DNA of 17,011 nt from Bacteroidales bacterium M6 (GTDB taxonomy: Bacteria; Bacteroidota; Bacteroidia; Bacteroidales; Muribaculaceae), in contig LUJQ01000076.1 of assembly GCA_001689485.1 (NCBI GenBank), positions 528-17,538 of the forward strand, written 5' to 3'. The notes beneath the pieces are model-generated. The model had not been told where the DNA came from and ran no database searches. It saw nothing but the letters and a program-made list of their open reading frames with translations. A program made the position numbers and the translations under genes. The first letter of the stretch is position 1. Each line of letters begins with the position of its first letter. This document shows positions 7,609 through 14,652 of this stretch, piece by piece.

Positions 7609-8726
7609 AAGGAGTTTATGTATACAATTCTTTAGAGTGCGACTGCATACATGCTGGTATTGAAAAAAAAATATGTGACCAGATAACATTGTTCAATCGT
7701 ATGGGACTTGTGTGTCGCAGGATTCCGAATCGGGATTGTAAGCCATTTACGTTGTTATGGCGTGTTTTAATGAGATTACCATTATGTCCGGTTTGCAATG
7801 ATGTGATGAATACATATCTATCGGATTTTGATGGGTTGGATTTTGTGTATATCAGGCGCCGTTTTATATCGTTACAACGTTTTTTGACGATACGTAAGAT
7901 TCGAAAACGCAATCCGAATACGAAAATCCTTTATGAAATACCAACATATCCATTTAAAAAGGAATTGACTCAACGTTGGGTCAATTATCCTTTGTGGTGG
8001 AAAGAATGTGTGTATAAAAAGTTTCTCAAACGTTATATTGATAGGGTTGTTGTCGTAGGTAACTATGAGAATATTGATGGCATTAAGGCGATTCCAATTG
8101 TAAACGGTATCGATATTAATGGGATGACTCCGATTCATCCGGCTCCGGAAGATGGGTCTATCCACATTATGGCTATTGCCAATATTGAGTGGTGGCATGG
8201 ATATGACCGCTTCATAAAAGGCTTGTCGCAATATTATCAGTCGGGAGGGCAACGCATGATTGTCTTGCATTTGGTAGGCACCGGCCCTACAGTGCCTTTA
8301 TTGGCTAATCAGATTAATAAGCTTGGATTAAATAATTATGTTATAATGCATGGTTACAAATCTGGAGATGAATTGGATGAGATATATAATTGTTGTCACC
8401 TTGGATTGATTTCATTGGCTACACAGGATAAGGATGTGTATGTTCATTCCACCCTTAAAAGTCGGGACTATCTGGCCAAGGGTTTGCCTACGATGTCTAC
8501 TGGGATGACTGATGTGTTTATAGGCGTGGACTATAAATATAATCTTGAGCTTCCGATGGATGCAGAAATAGTAGATATGAACCTGGTTATAGATTTCTAT
8601 GACAGTATTTACGGGTCTATGACCCGTGAGGAGGTTATTGCAGAAATACGTGCTTTTGCCGAAAGGACTGTGGATATAAATATAACCATGGCTCCTGTTG
8701 TGCGTTACTTGAAGGGGGAAGTGTAA
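7605..8726 (+). CDS. glycosyltransferase, GT-B fold (GT4-like)
   Basis: Second sugar transferase, 373 residues, coupled to the first by a 4-base overlap. It starts MKGVYVYNSLECDCIHAGIEKK and has the GT-B C-terminal features IANIEWWHGYDRFIKGL (191-207), VGTGP (224-228), VIMHGYKSGDELDEIYN and HSTLKSRDYLAKGLPTMSTG (281-300). Related Bacteroidota enzymes, as I recall them, usually read LKSREY here; Asp288 replaces the Glu that would contact the donor, so activity or donor choice may differ. No signal peptide or membrane span is apparent. It shares the AT-rich composition of its partner and probably acts after or before it in the same glycan pathway. No polymerase, flippase or sugar-nucleotide synthesis genes lie nearby, so the pathway must be completed elsewhere. 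Confidence 0.85.
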   Translation: MKGVYVYNSLECDCIHAGIEKKICDQITLFNRMGLVCRRIPNRDCKPFTLLWRVLMRLPLCPVCNDVMNTYLSDFDGLDFVYIRRRFISLQRFLTIRKIRKRNPNTKILYEIPTYPFKKELTQRWVNYPLWWKECVYKKFLKRYIDRVVVVGNYENIDGIKAIPIVNGIDINGMTPIHPAPEDGSIHIMAIANIEWWHGYDRFIKGLSQYYQSGGQRMIVLHLVGTGPTVPLLANQINKLGLNNYVIMHGYKSGDELDEIYNCCHLGLISLATQDKDVYVHSTLKSRDYLAKGLPTMSTGMTDVFIGVDYKYNLELPMDAEIVDMNLVIDFYDSIYGSMTREEVIAEIRAFAERTVDINITMAPVVRYLKGEV

Positions 8727-8731
8727 ATTTG
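8724..8731 (+). promoter_or_regulatory. candidate -7 element for the importer genes
   Basis: TAAATTTG matches the Bacteroidota -7 consensus TAnnTTTG exactly and its first three bases are the stop codon of the preceding glycosyltransferase. No clean TTTG is found 20 bp upstream, only a TTG-containing TTGTG around 8698. It would give the importer genes their own transcript with a leader of about 35 nt, too short for a cobalamin riboswitch. Confidence 0.4.
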
Positions 8732-8770
8732 TATCTTAAGTGGAATGTGATGTGAAACAAAGTGTTTGCA

Positions 8771-9919
8771 ATGAAATATAATATGAGGTATGTGTGGGGA
8801 TGGCTGGTGATGCTGCTGGTTGGATGTGGTGTTTCCGGGTGTGGTAAGAGTGGGAAAGGTGGTGCCGGAAACGGCGCAGAAGAGGTGATGCCGGTGAATC
8901 TGGTGGAGGAGGCGCAGTTGCTGAGGATTTACGACGGCGGGGACTATTTCCGGGTGGAGGTGGTGAATCCGTGGGACACTGCCGCCATGCTTGGGCGGTA
9001 TCTGCTGATTGAACGGGGTGTGGTGCCGGATAGTCTGCCGACAGGTGATTTCACCATGGTGGAGGTGCCGTTGCAGAAGTCGCTGGTCTACTCGTCGGTG
9101 CATGCCGGAATCGTGGATGAGATGGGTAAGGCGGATGCTGTGGCCGGGGTGGCCGACGGCCAGTATTTCAACAAGCCGCCGTTTGCCGACCGCATACGCC
9201 GGGGAGGGATTGTTGATGTCGGGTCGTCGATGTCGCCTTCGATGGAGGCAATCATGGCATTGCGGCCTGATGCGATATTGGTTTCCCCATTTGAGAATGC
9301 GGGTCACGGGGTGTTGGAACAAACGGGAATCCCTGTAATAGAATGTGCCGATTATATGGAAAGCACCCCCAAGGGGCGTGCCGAATGGGTGCGGTTCCTC
9401 GGGCTGCTTTATGGATGCAGGGAAGTGGCCGATTCGATATATGGTGCGGTGACACATGCCTATGACGCGATAAAGGCCCGAGTAGCCCAAAGCGATGTAA
9501 GACCCTTGGTGCTTACCGAGATGCTTACCGATGGTTACTGGTTTGTGCCTGGAGGGGGGAGCTATATGGCGCGGCTGCTTCAGGATGCAGGTGCGCGTTA
9601 CCCTTGGGGTAACGACGGTTCGACCGGTTCGTTGCAGCTTGATTTCTCATCGGTATATGCCAAGGCTGCCGATGCGGATTTCTGGCTCGTGAAAACTTAC
9701 GGGCATGATCTGACTCTTGACGATATGCGGTCGGTCTACCTCCTGAACAGCCAGTTCAAGGCTTTCAAGGAGGGGAATGTGTATGTCGCCAACACGGCTG
9801 ATGCCCCATTGTTTGAAGAGTTCCCCTTCCATCCTGAAAAGCTTTTGGAGGAATATGCGATGATTTTTCATCCGGAACTTGCCGGTGGACGTCTTCGCTA
9901 TTTCCACCGTGCCCGTTAA
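8771..9919 (+). CDS. ABC importer substrate-binding lipoprotein (FecB/BtuF-like)
   Basis: Periplasmic binding protein of 382 residues for an iron-chelate, haem or cobalamin-class ABC importer. The signal sequence ends LLVGC, a good lipobox with Cys19, so it is membrane-anchored. The class III binding fold is visible: SSVHAGIVDEMG, an early VAGVADGQYF segment, the LRPDAILVSPFEN strand, the IPVIECADYMESTPKGRAEW hinge-helix entry, and in the second lobe GGGSYMARLLQDAGARYPW. The ATG at 8771 is preferred to the GTG at 8762 because it best fits a short signal peptide; an ATG at 8783 is possible. It is followed 19 bp later by the permease and then the ATPase, a complete importer. No TonB receptor or cobalamin riboswitch adjoins it, so the ligand is open. 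Confidence 0.88.
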   Translation: MKYNMRYVWGWLVMLLVGCGVSGCGKSGKGGAGNGAEEVMPVNLVEEAQLLRIYDGGDYFRVEVVNPWDTAAMLGRYLLIERGVVPDSLPTGDFTMVEVPLQKSLVYSSVHAGIVDEMGKADAVAGVADGQYFNKPPFADRIRRGGIVDVGSSMSPSMEAIMALRPDAILVSPFENAGHGVLEQTGIPVIECADYMESTPKGRAEWVRFLGLLYGCREVADSIYGAVTHAYDAIKARVAQSDVRPLVLTEMLTDGYWFVPGGGSYMARLLQDAGARYPWGNDGSTGSLQLDFSSVYAKAADADFWLVKTYGHDLTLDDMRSVYLLNSQFKAFKEGNVYVANTADAPLFEEFPFHPEKLLEEYAMIFHPELAGGRLRYFHRAR

Positions 9920-9938
9920 AGCGCTTATCAATTTGCGT

Positions 9939-10964
9939 ATGGAACGTATGAAAAAGGTTGCAAGCCGTTACGGGGTGGTCATGACGGTGTCGGCCATACT
10001 GGCGACTGCATTGTTTGCCGCAGTGCTGTTCTGCGGCACAGTAGATATAAAAGCTGCCGATGTGGCGGCGGCGTTGTTTGGCAATGCCTCTGATGATGTG
10101 AGCCGGATGATTGTTATGGATGTGAGATTCCCGATGGCGGTCACGGCTTTTATGGCAGGTATGGCATTGGCGGTGTCGGGGTTGCTTATGCAGACTGTTT
10201 TCGGTAATCCGCTTGCCGGGCCGTCGGTGCTTGGCATTTCCACTGGTGCATCGCTAGGGGTGGCAGTGGTTATGCTCGGGCTTGGGGGGTGGCTCGGAAG
10301 CGGGCTAGGGTACTATGCAGGGATTCTGACCGGCGCTTTTGCCGGTGCTTCAGCTGTGATGGGGATGTTGTTGCTTTTTTCCCTGCTTGTGCGGGGCAAT
10401 GCCATGTTGCTGATTGTCGGTATCCTTATAGGTTATCTTGCATCATCGGCCATTTCGTTGTTGAATTTCTTTTCCACCCAGCAGGGTGTGCATTCATATG
10501 TCATATGGGGTATGGGTAATTTCGGAGGGCTGACATGGGAACGTGTCATCGTGTTCGGGGCGCTGTGTGCCGCCGGGGTCGCGGTTGCGGTTATGTTTGT
10601 GAAGCCACTGAATGCATTGTTGTTGGGACGCCGTTATGCCGAGAGTATGGGGGTGAATGTAAGGCGTACCCGCAATTGCTTGCTGATGATATCGGGCGGT
10701 TTGGCGGCAGTTGCCACGGCATTTTGCGGCCCGATAGGGTTTCTCGGACTTGTGATGCCTCATGTGGCGCGTTTTGCCACCGGCACCTCCAACCATACCC
10801 GGTTACTGCCTGCAACGGCCGTTGCAGGGGGTGCCGGGGCGTTGTTGTGCCTTTGGTTGAGCGTGGTTTGCGGTGGTGGCCAGATTATCCCGATAAATGC
10901 TATTACCCCGGTGATTGCCGTGCCGATAATTATCTATGTCATTGTAAGGGGGAAGAAGTTGTAA
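9939..10964 (+). CDS. FecCD-family ABC importer permease
   Basis: Inner-membrane permease of 341 residues, predicted to form a homodimer that passes the chelate from the binding protein. It is almost entirely hydrophobic segments, consistent with about ten membrane helices. Family hallmarks are DVRFPMAVTAFMAGMALAVS (from about residue 61), GLLMQTVFGNPLAGPSVLGI (81-100) and the cytoplasmic coupling region CGPIGFLGLVMPHVAR (263-278) that contacts the ATPase. The ATG at 9939 is selected because the upstream extension to 9879 overlaps the binding-protein gene and adds non-membrane residues; the ATG at 9948 is an alternative. Its stop codon sits inside the first units of the heptamer repeat leading to the ATPase gene. 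Confidence 0.93.
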   Translation: MERMKKVASRYGVVMTVSAILATALFAAVLFCGTVDIKAADVAAALFGNASDDVSRMIVMDVRFPMAVTAFMAGMALAVSGLLMQTVFGNPLAGPSVLGISTGASLGVAVVMLGLGGWLGSGLGYYAGILTGAFAGASAVMGMLLLFSLLVRGNAMLLIVGILIGYLASSAISLLNFFSTQQGVHSYVIWGMGNFGGLTWERVIVFGALCAAGVAVAVMFVKPLNALLLGRRYAESMGVNVRRTRNCLLMISGGLAAVATAFCGPIGFLGLVMPHVARFATGTSNHTRLLPATAVAGGAGALLCLWLSVVCGGGQIIPINAITPVIAVPIIIYVIVRGKKL

Positions 10965-11011
10965 GTTGTAAGTCGTAAGTTATAAGTTGTAAGTTATGAG
11001 TTGTCAGTTAT
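10956..11011 (+). repeat. heptanucleotide tandem repeat, 8 units
   Basis: Eight consecutive 7-bp units of consensus AAGTTRT occupy the end of the permease gene and the gap before the ATPase gene: AAGTTGT, AAGTTGT, AAGTCGT, AAGTTAT, AAGTTGT, AAGTTAT, GAGTTGT and CAGTTAT. The first unit encodes the final residues of the permease and the second contains part of its stop codon. The next seven bases are AAGGAGT, so the array runs directly into a Shine-Dalgarno-like sequence. Such an array could change length by replication slippage. Confidence 0.85.
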
Positions 11012-11017
11012 AAGGAG
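11012..11017 (+). promoter_or_regulatory. Shine-Dalgarno-like site before the ATPase gene
   Basis: AAGGAG lies 8 bases before the ATG at 11026, ideal geometry for a ribosome-binding site. This is unusual for a Bacteroidota gene, where starts are normally A-rich and lack such a motif. It supports the choice of the ATG at 11026 and follows the heptamer array in register. Confidence 0.5.
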
Positions 11018-11025
11018 TAGGTGCG

Positions 11026-11808
11026 ATGGTTGAGTTGAGTGATGTTACTGCCGGATATGGTGGCCGTGAGGTGTTGCGTTCGGTGTCGGTGTGTTTACGC
11101 GCCGGTGAGCTTGTGACGCTTATCGGAGCCAATGGCGCCGGTAAATCCACGCTTTTGAAAGTGATGTCGGGCGACCTTCCTGTGTGGCGTGGAAATGTCA
11201 AGGTTAAGGGAGAGCTTGTAGGAACGATTCCGCACAGACGGTTGTGCCGGATACTGGGCTTGGTGAACACCGACAGGATGGAGGCTGAGGCGTTGACAGT
11301 GGAGGAGGTAGTAGGGATGGGTCGTTATCCCTATACCGGCTTTTTCGGCAGGCTCGGGGCTGACGACCGTATGATTGTGAATGCCGCATTGGCGGATACG
11401 GGAATGGGCGCGTTTGCCCGGCGCTATGTGTCGTCACTTTCCGATGGTGAGAGGCAGAAGGTGATGATTGCGCGTGTGCTGGCACAGCAGACCGATGTTG
11501 TTTTTCTTGACGAACCGACTGCGTTTCTTGATGTGGCGAGCCGGGTGGAGGTGCTTGCGTTGCTCCGCAAACTGGCGCGGAAACATAACAAGGCGATACT
11601 TTTGTCATCGCACGATATCGCCTCGGCGCTAGGACTTTCCGACAGGGTGTGGCTTCTTCCCGGCGACGGGACATTGCGGGATGACACGCCGTCGGCACTG
11701 ATTGCCGCACATGATGCCGGGGTTGCGGGCAATGCACTCGATGCTCTGTTTGCCGGGCGCGAGGTGGTGTTTGATTCCCGTCGTCTCGACTATGTAGGCA
11801 AATCCTGA
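11026..11808 (+). CDS. ABC importer ATP-binding protein (FecE/BtuD-like)
   Basis: Cytoplasmic ATPase of 260 residues that powers the FecCD-type importer encoded just upstream. Walker A is GANGAGKST (34-42), the signature is LSDGERQ (138-144), Walker B is VVFLDEP (158-164) with catalytic Glu163, the D-loop is FLD and the switch is His196 (SSHDI). The Q-loop lacks its glutamine: the segment reads LGLVNTDRMEAEALTV with Thr82 where FecE-like proteins have Gln. The rest looks intact, and I recall similar VLTER/VxTDR motifs in Bacteroidota homologues, so this is probably a clade trait rather than decay. The gene is separated from the permease by the heptamer repeat and ends 7 bp from the convergent M6 protease gene. 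Confidence 0.93.
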   Translation: MVELSDVTAGYGGREVLRSVSVCLRAGELVTLIGANGAGKSTLLKVMSGDLPVWRGNVKVKGELVGTIPHRRLCRILGLVNTDRMEAEALTVEEVVGMGRYPYTGFFGRLGADDRMIVNAALADTGMGAFARRYVSSLSDGERQKVMIARVLAQQTDVVFLDEPTAFLDVASRVEVLALLRKLARKHNKAILLSSHDIASALGLSDRVWLLPGDGTLRDDTPSALIAAHDAGVAGNALDALFAGREVVFDSRRLDYVGKS

Positions 11809-11815
11809 CAGGGGG

Positions 11816-13900
11816 TTACCGCCGGATGATTACGGGTTTGGATTCCCCGATTGATAAGATGTAGAAGCCGTTGGCAGGCAACGTTATAGTGCCGGGGCCG
11901 TTTACCCGGGCTATAATCTTTCCGGCAATGTCGCATACGCTGCATGGAACGCCGTGTGCCACGCTTATCAGTAGGTCATGGCCGATAAGATGCCACACCG
12001 GTTCGGCGGGATTATCTGCAATGGATTCAAGCCCGGTTGTTGATTTCGTCAGGACTTCGATTTCGTTTGATGGTTCGGAAACTTCAAGCGCGTCGGTTAC
12101 CGATACGGTATAATAGTAATATGTGTCTGGACGCAGGCCGTCGACAGGCTTGGCCGTGGCATCCTCAACTCTGTAGGAGCGTAAGTCGGCAATCACGCCG
12201 TTGTTTTTGCGATAAACATTCAGAAGGTATGATGCCGGTGCCCCGGATGCCGGTTGCCAGCAGGCAGTGAATGTTGTTGTGCCTATATCCGTGGCATTCA
12301 TCGCGTTTACGGATGAAATCGGGGTGCGTCCGCCTTTTACCTTGAAACGTATCGTTCCTTCGTTGTCTTCTGAGATTTCCGTGATAGGTGTGTTGAGCGG
12401 GGTGTTGCTCCATGTGCGCATTGAGGGGTTTGTATCGTCGGTGAATGATGTCGCACCGGCTTTGCCGGGGAAGGCGTCTGATTCCCTGGAATAAGGGGTT
12501 TGCGTGCCGTCGGCTTCCTCAATATCGACATACTGGTGTGAGGCATTGTTATTTACCCGGTTTGTTGTCCAAATGTTCGGGTTGTAGTCGATATGCCATA
12601 TGAGCATGCCATGTCCGGGCAGGTATTCGTCCCACGAGGTCTGCTGCCTGTTTTCAAGCATGAAATATTCGTTTTCGTTATCAGTCGGTATTACGGCGAA
12701 TGTGTTCGACGAGATAGGGGGGAGGGTGGCATTCTGAGCCTTGTCGAGTGTGACCGGTTGCCCCCATCCCAGGGCATACCGCTCGAATGCGGAATACATT
12801 GGTGGGGTGCAGCTTCCGTTGTTATATGACCCGTAGTCCATCACAGACCATTCCCCGGGAGTGAAAGCCTTGGAGGTGTAGGAGGTTGCGTAAAGGTCGG
12901 GAAGTCCCATCACATGTGAGAACTCATGCACGAATGTGCCTATGCCGTCGGGATGGTTGTCAATCCATTCGTTGGTGCATGCATAGTAGTCAAGCTGTAC
13001 GCCGTCTAATACATAGGGGGTATTTGTGGCAGATGTGATGTTCCATGAATGCGGCCACACGGATTGGGATCCGCCGCCGGAGTTTTCCCCTCTGCCGGCA
13101 TAGAAGACGAACACGTTGTCGATAAATCCGTCGCCGTCGCGGTCATATTGTGAGAAATCTACGGTTTCGTCCAGTTGCAGGCATGCCTCGATTACCATTT
13201 CATGTGGGTTGTTGTCGTTGCCGGCATAGTCGTTGCTGCCGTAGTAAGAGCGTTTTTTCGACAATGCTACGGGACCGAAAACATCGAAATGCGGTTGGAA
13301 CTGCCCTTTAGAGTTTTCCATGAAATAGTCTTTTGCCGATCCTGTGCCCCCATAGTCCGAAAATCCAGGTTCGTTAAGCAGCCGTGAGAAGTAGTCGTGC
13401 GGGTTGCCGAGAGTGAATCTTATATCGGCATATTCGACAAGGATGACCAGGGCTTTTTGTTCGCCGTAGGCAGGAAAATGCGTGCCTGGGAACAACCCTT
13501 TTGAAGGTGATGAAGTGGCGCGTCCTATAACCTTCCTGGCTTTTTGCTGCCGTGAATCATAGAGTTTTTTCAGTTCGTGTTCACGGTTTATCGAGCCAAG
13601 CATGACCGATGTTTCCGCATCCCTGGCCGACAGGGGTGTGGCTTTCACGCCTGTTGAATTGAGGTTGCCATGGCTGTCGACTGTCGCATATGTGAATATT
13701 CCGTTGTTTTCAGTCAAGATGTAACCGTCCTCCGAAAGGTAATAATGGAAATTTTCGTCACCTTGGATGTATATGTTGATAGGCGTACCATCGTTTTGCA
13801 TTGTAATCAGGCCGGGCTTTGCCGGGACGGCATGAGCCGGATTGTTTACAAACGCAGATAACTGTGTCAGCAGCAGGATAATGGCAAAAACTCGTCGCAT
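11816..13900 (-). CDS. secreted M6-family zinc metalloprotease with C-terminal sorting-like domain
   Basis: Immune-inhibitor-A-type metalloprotease of 694 residues. A signal peptide (MRRVFAIILLLTQLSAF, cut near NPAHA at 24) begins at the ATG at 13900; the open frame continues upstream to 14062 but that extension lacks export features and overlaps the next gene. The catalytic motif HEFSHVMGLPD lies at 325-335, with His325, Glu326 and His329 as zinc ligands and base. A calcium-type loop DRDGDGFID (253-261) precedes it. Residues about 526-618 resemble a fibronectin type III module. The last 60 residues (CDIAGKIIARV, then NGFYILSIGE and VIIRR) resemble a type IX secretion C-terminal sorting domain, suggesting delivery to the cell surface or medium. 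Such proteases degrade host or dietary proteins. It follows the carbonic-anhydrase-like gene by 131 bp containing two stem-loops. Confidence 0.9.
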   Translation of the reverse strand: MRRVFAIILLLTQLSAFVNNPAHAVPAKPGLITMQNDGTPINIYIQGDENFHYYLSEDGYILTENNGIFTYATVDSHGNLNSTGVKATPLSARDAETSVMLGSINREHELKKLYDSRQQKARKVIGRATSSPSKGLFPGTHFPAYGEQKALVILVEYADIRFTLGNPHDYFSRLLNEPGFSDYGGTGSAKDYFMENSKGQFQPHFDVFGPVALSKKRSYYGSNDYAGNDNNPHEMVIEACLQLDETVDFSQYDRDGDGFIDNVFVFYAGRGENSGGGSQSVWPHSWNITSATNTPYVLDGVQLDYYACTNEWIDNHPDGIGTFVHEFSHVMGLPDLYATSYTSKAFTPGEWSVMDYGSYNNGSCTPPMYSAFERYALGWGQPVTLDKAQNATLPPISSNTFAVIPTDNENEYFMLENRQQTSWDEYLPGHGMLIWHIDYNPNIWTTNRVNNNASHQYVDIEEADGTQTPYSRESDAFPGKAGATSFTDDTNPSMRTWSNTPLNTPITEISEDNEGTIRFKVKGGRTPISSVNAMNATDIGTTTFTACWQPASGAPASYLLNVYRKNNGVIADLRSYRVEDATAKPVDGLRPDTYYYYTVSVTDALEVSEPSNEIEVLTKSTTGLESIADNPAEPVWHLIGHDLLISVAHGVPCSVCDIAGKIIARVNGPGTITLPANGFYILSIGESKPVIIRR

Positions 13901-13944
13901 AGGGGGCGGGATGTGATGTGGCTTTTGGTTTACAAAATCTTCAG

Positions 13945-13982
13945 AGCGCAGTGCCGGATGTCGCGGCATCTGACACTGCGCT
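13945..13982 (-). terminator. 9-bp stem-loop between carbonic-anhydrase-like and M6 genes
   Basis: AGCGCAGTG (13945-13953) and CACTGCGCT (13974-13982) form a perfect 9-bp GC-rich stem, with a further GATG/CATC stem inside the loop. Read on the minus strand it is followed by CTGAAGATTTTG, which is only weakly U-rich. It could terminate the upstream transcript or be a structured leader element for the protease gene; the sequence does not decide. Confidence 0.45.
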
Positions 13983-13994
13983 GTATAGGAATCA

Positions 13995-14017
13995 GGGGAT
14001 GTGAAATATCCATCCCC
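13995..14017 (-). other. 7-bp stem-loop just after the carbonic-anhydrase-like gene
   Basis: GGGGATG (13995-14001) and CATCCCC (14011-14017) form a perfect 7-bp stem with a 9-base loop, 15 bp past the upstream gene's stop. There is no U-tract on the minus strand. With the neighbouring hairpin it makes a two-hairpin gap. Confidence 0.4.
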
Positions 14018-14031
14018 GTTGGAGGCGGGGG

Positions 14032-14562
14032 TTATTCGCTTTCTTCCGGATGGGTGTACCAACGGGAATAGAACAGGTAGTTGTGGGCGATTTTTTGGTT
14101 GAGTTCCTTACTTTTTTCCGGCTCCATCATCTTGATGAATTTCGCGGGGCATCCCCCCCAAAGTTCATGCGGGCCGATTTTTGTTTTGGAAAGAACCACC
14201 GAACCGGCTGCTACAAGTGCGCCTTCGCCTACTTCTGCATCGTCCATCACGATGGCTCCCATCCCGATCAGGGCATAGTCGTGGATTTTGGCACCGTGTA
14301 CGGTCACGTTATGGCCGATTGACACATCATTGCCTATTTCGATGGTTGATTTCTGATAGAGGGTGTGCAACACGGAGCCGTCCTGGATGTTGACCCGGTT
14401 CCCGATTCGGATGGAATTTACATCGCCTCGAAGCACGGTGTTGAACCATATGCTGCATTCGTCGCCCATTTCGACGTCGCCCACCACGGTGGCGTTTTCG
14501 GCCAGGAAACAGTCGCGGCCGATTTTAGGGGTGAACCCCCTTACGGGTAGTATGAGTGGCAT
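14032..14562 (-). CDS. gamma-class carbonic anhydrase-like hexapeptide-repeat protein
   Basis: Protein of 176 residues made of hexapeptide repeats forming a left-handed beta-helix, expected to be a cytoplasmic trimer. Hexapeptide turns run through ENATVVGDVEMGDECSIW, GNRVNIQDGSVL, GNDVSIGHNVTV and MDDAEVGEGALVAAGSVV. The three zinc ligands of the Cam/YrdA family are present as H66 (VLHT), H84 (IGHN) and H89 (VHGAK), with R45-D47 (LRGDVN) and Q60 at the expected places. It lacks the extra acidic proton-shuttle loop of archaeal Cam, as bacterial YrdA/PaaY-like members do, so reversible CO2 hydration is likely but not assured. It lies between aminopeptidase P and the M6 protease on one strand; no TAnnTTTG box is seen in the 90-bp gap upstream, so it probably depends on read-through past the 17-bp hairpin. 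Confidence 0.9.
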   Translation of the reverse strand: MPLILPVRGFTPKIGRDCFLAENATVVGDVEMGDECSIWFNTVLRGDVNSIRIGNRVNIQDGSVLHTLYQKSTIEIGNDVSIGHNVTVHGAKIHDYALIGMGAIVMDDAEVGEGALVAAGSVVLSKTKIGPHELWGGCPAKFIKMMEPEKSKELNQKIAHNYLFYSRWYTHPEESE

Positions 14563-14594
14563 TGGGTGTTTGTGTTTGAAGTTTTGTGTTGTAA

Positions 14595-14640
14595 GGTTAA
14601 CGATGCAGGGTCCGTTAAAGTCAACCTTGCATCGTTAACC
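14595..14640 (-). terminator. 17-bp stem-loop between pepP and the carbonic-anhydrase-like gene
   Basis: Arms GGTTAACGATGCAGGGT (14595-14611) and ACCTTGCATCGTTAACC (14624-14640) pair over 17 positions with a single G-U wobble and a 12-base loop. It starts 12 bp after the pepP stop. Neither side carries a classic run of U; on the minus strand TTACAACACAAAAC follows. It is best read as a terminator, attenuator or mRNA 3'-end protector for pepP. Confidence 0.6.
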
Positions 14641-14652
14641 TGTTTGTCCGAT

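Noticed and set aside
8727..8770. Cobalamin riboswitch before the importer
   Set aside because: The gap is 44 bp, far too short for the riboswitch, and no B12-box-like sequence was found.
8705..9490. 261-codon minus-strand open frame opposite the binding protein gene
   Set aside because: His/Pro/Arg-rich translation typical of an antisense shadow; the plus-strand frame is a recognisable lipoprotein.
13901..14062. 54-codon N-terminal extension of the M6 protease
   Set aside because: It has no export signal, overlaps the carbonic-anhydrase-like gene and would bury the clear signal peptide starting at 13900.
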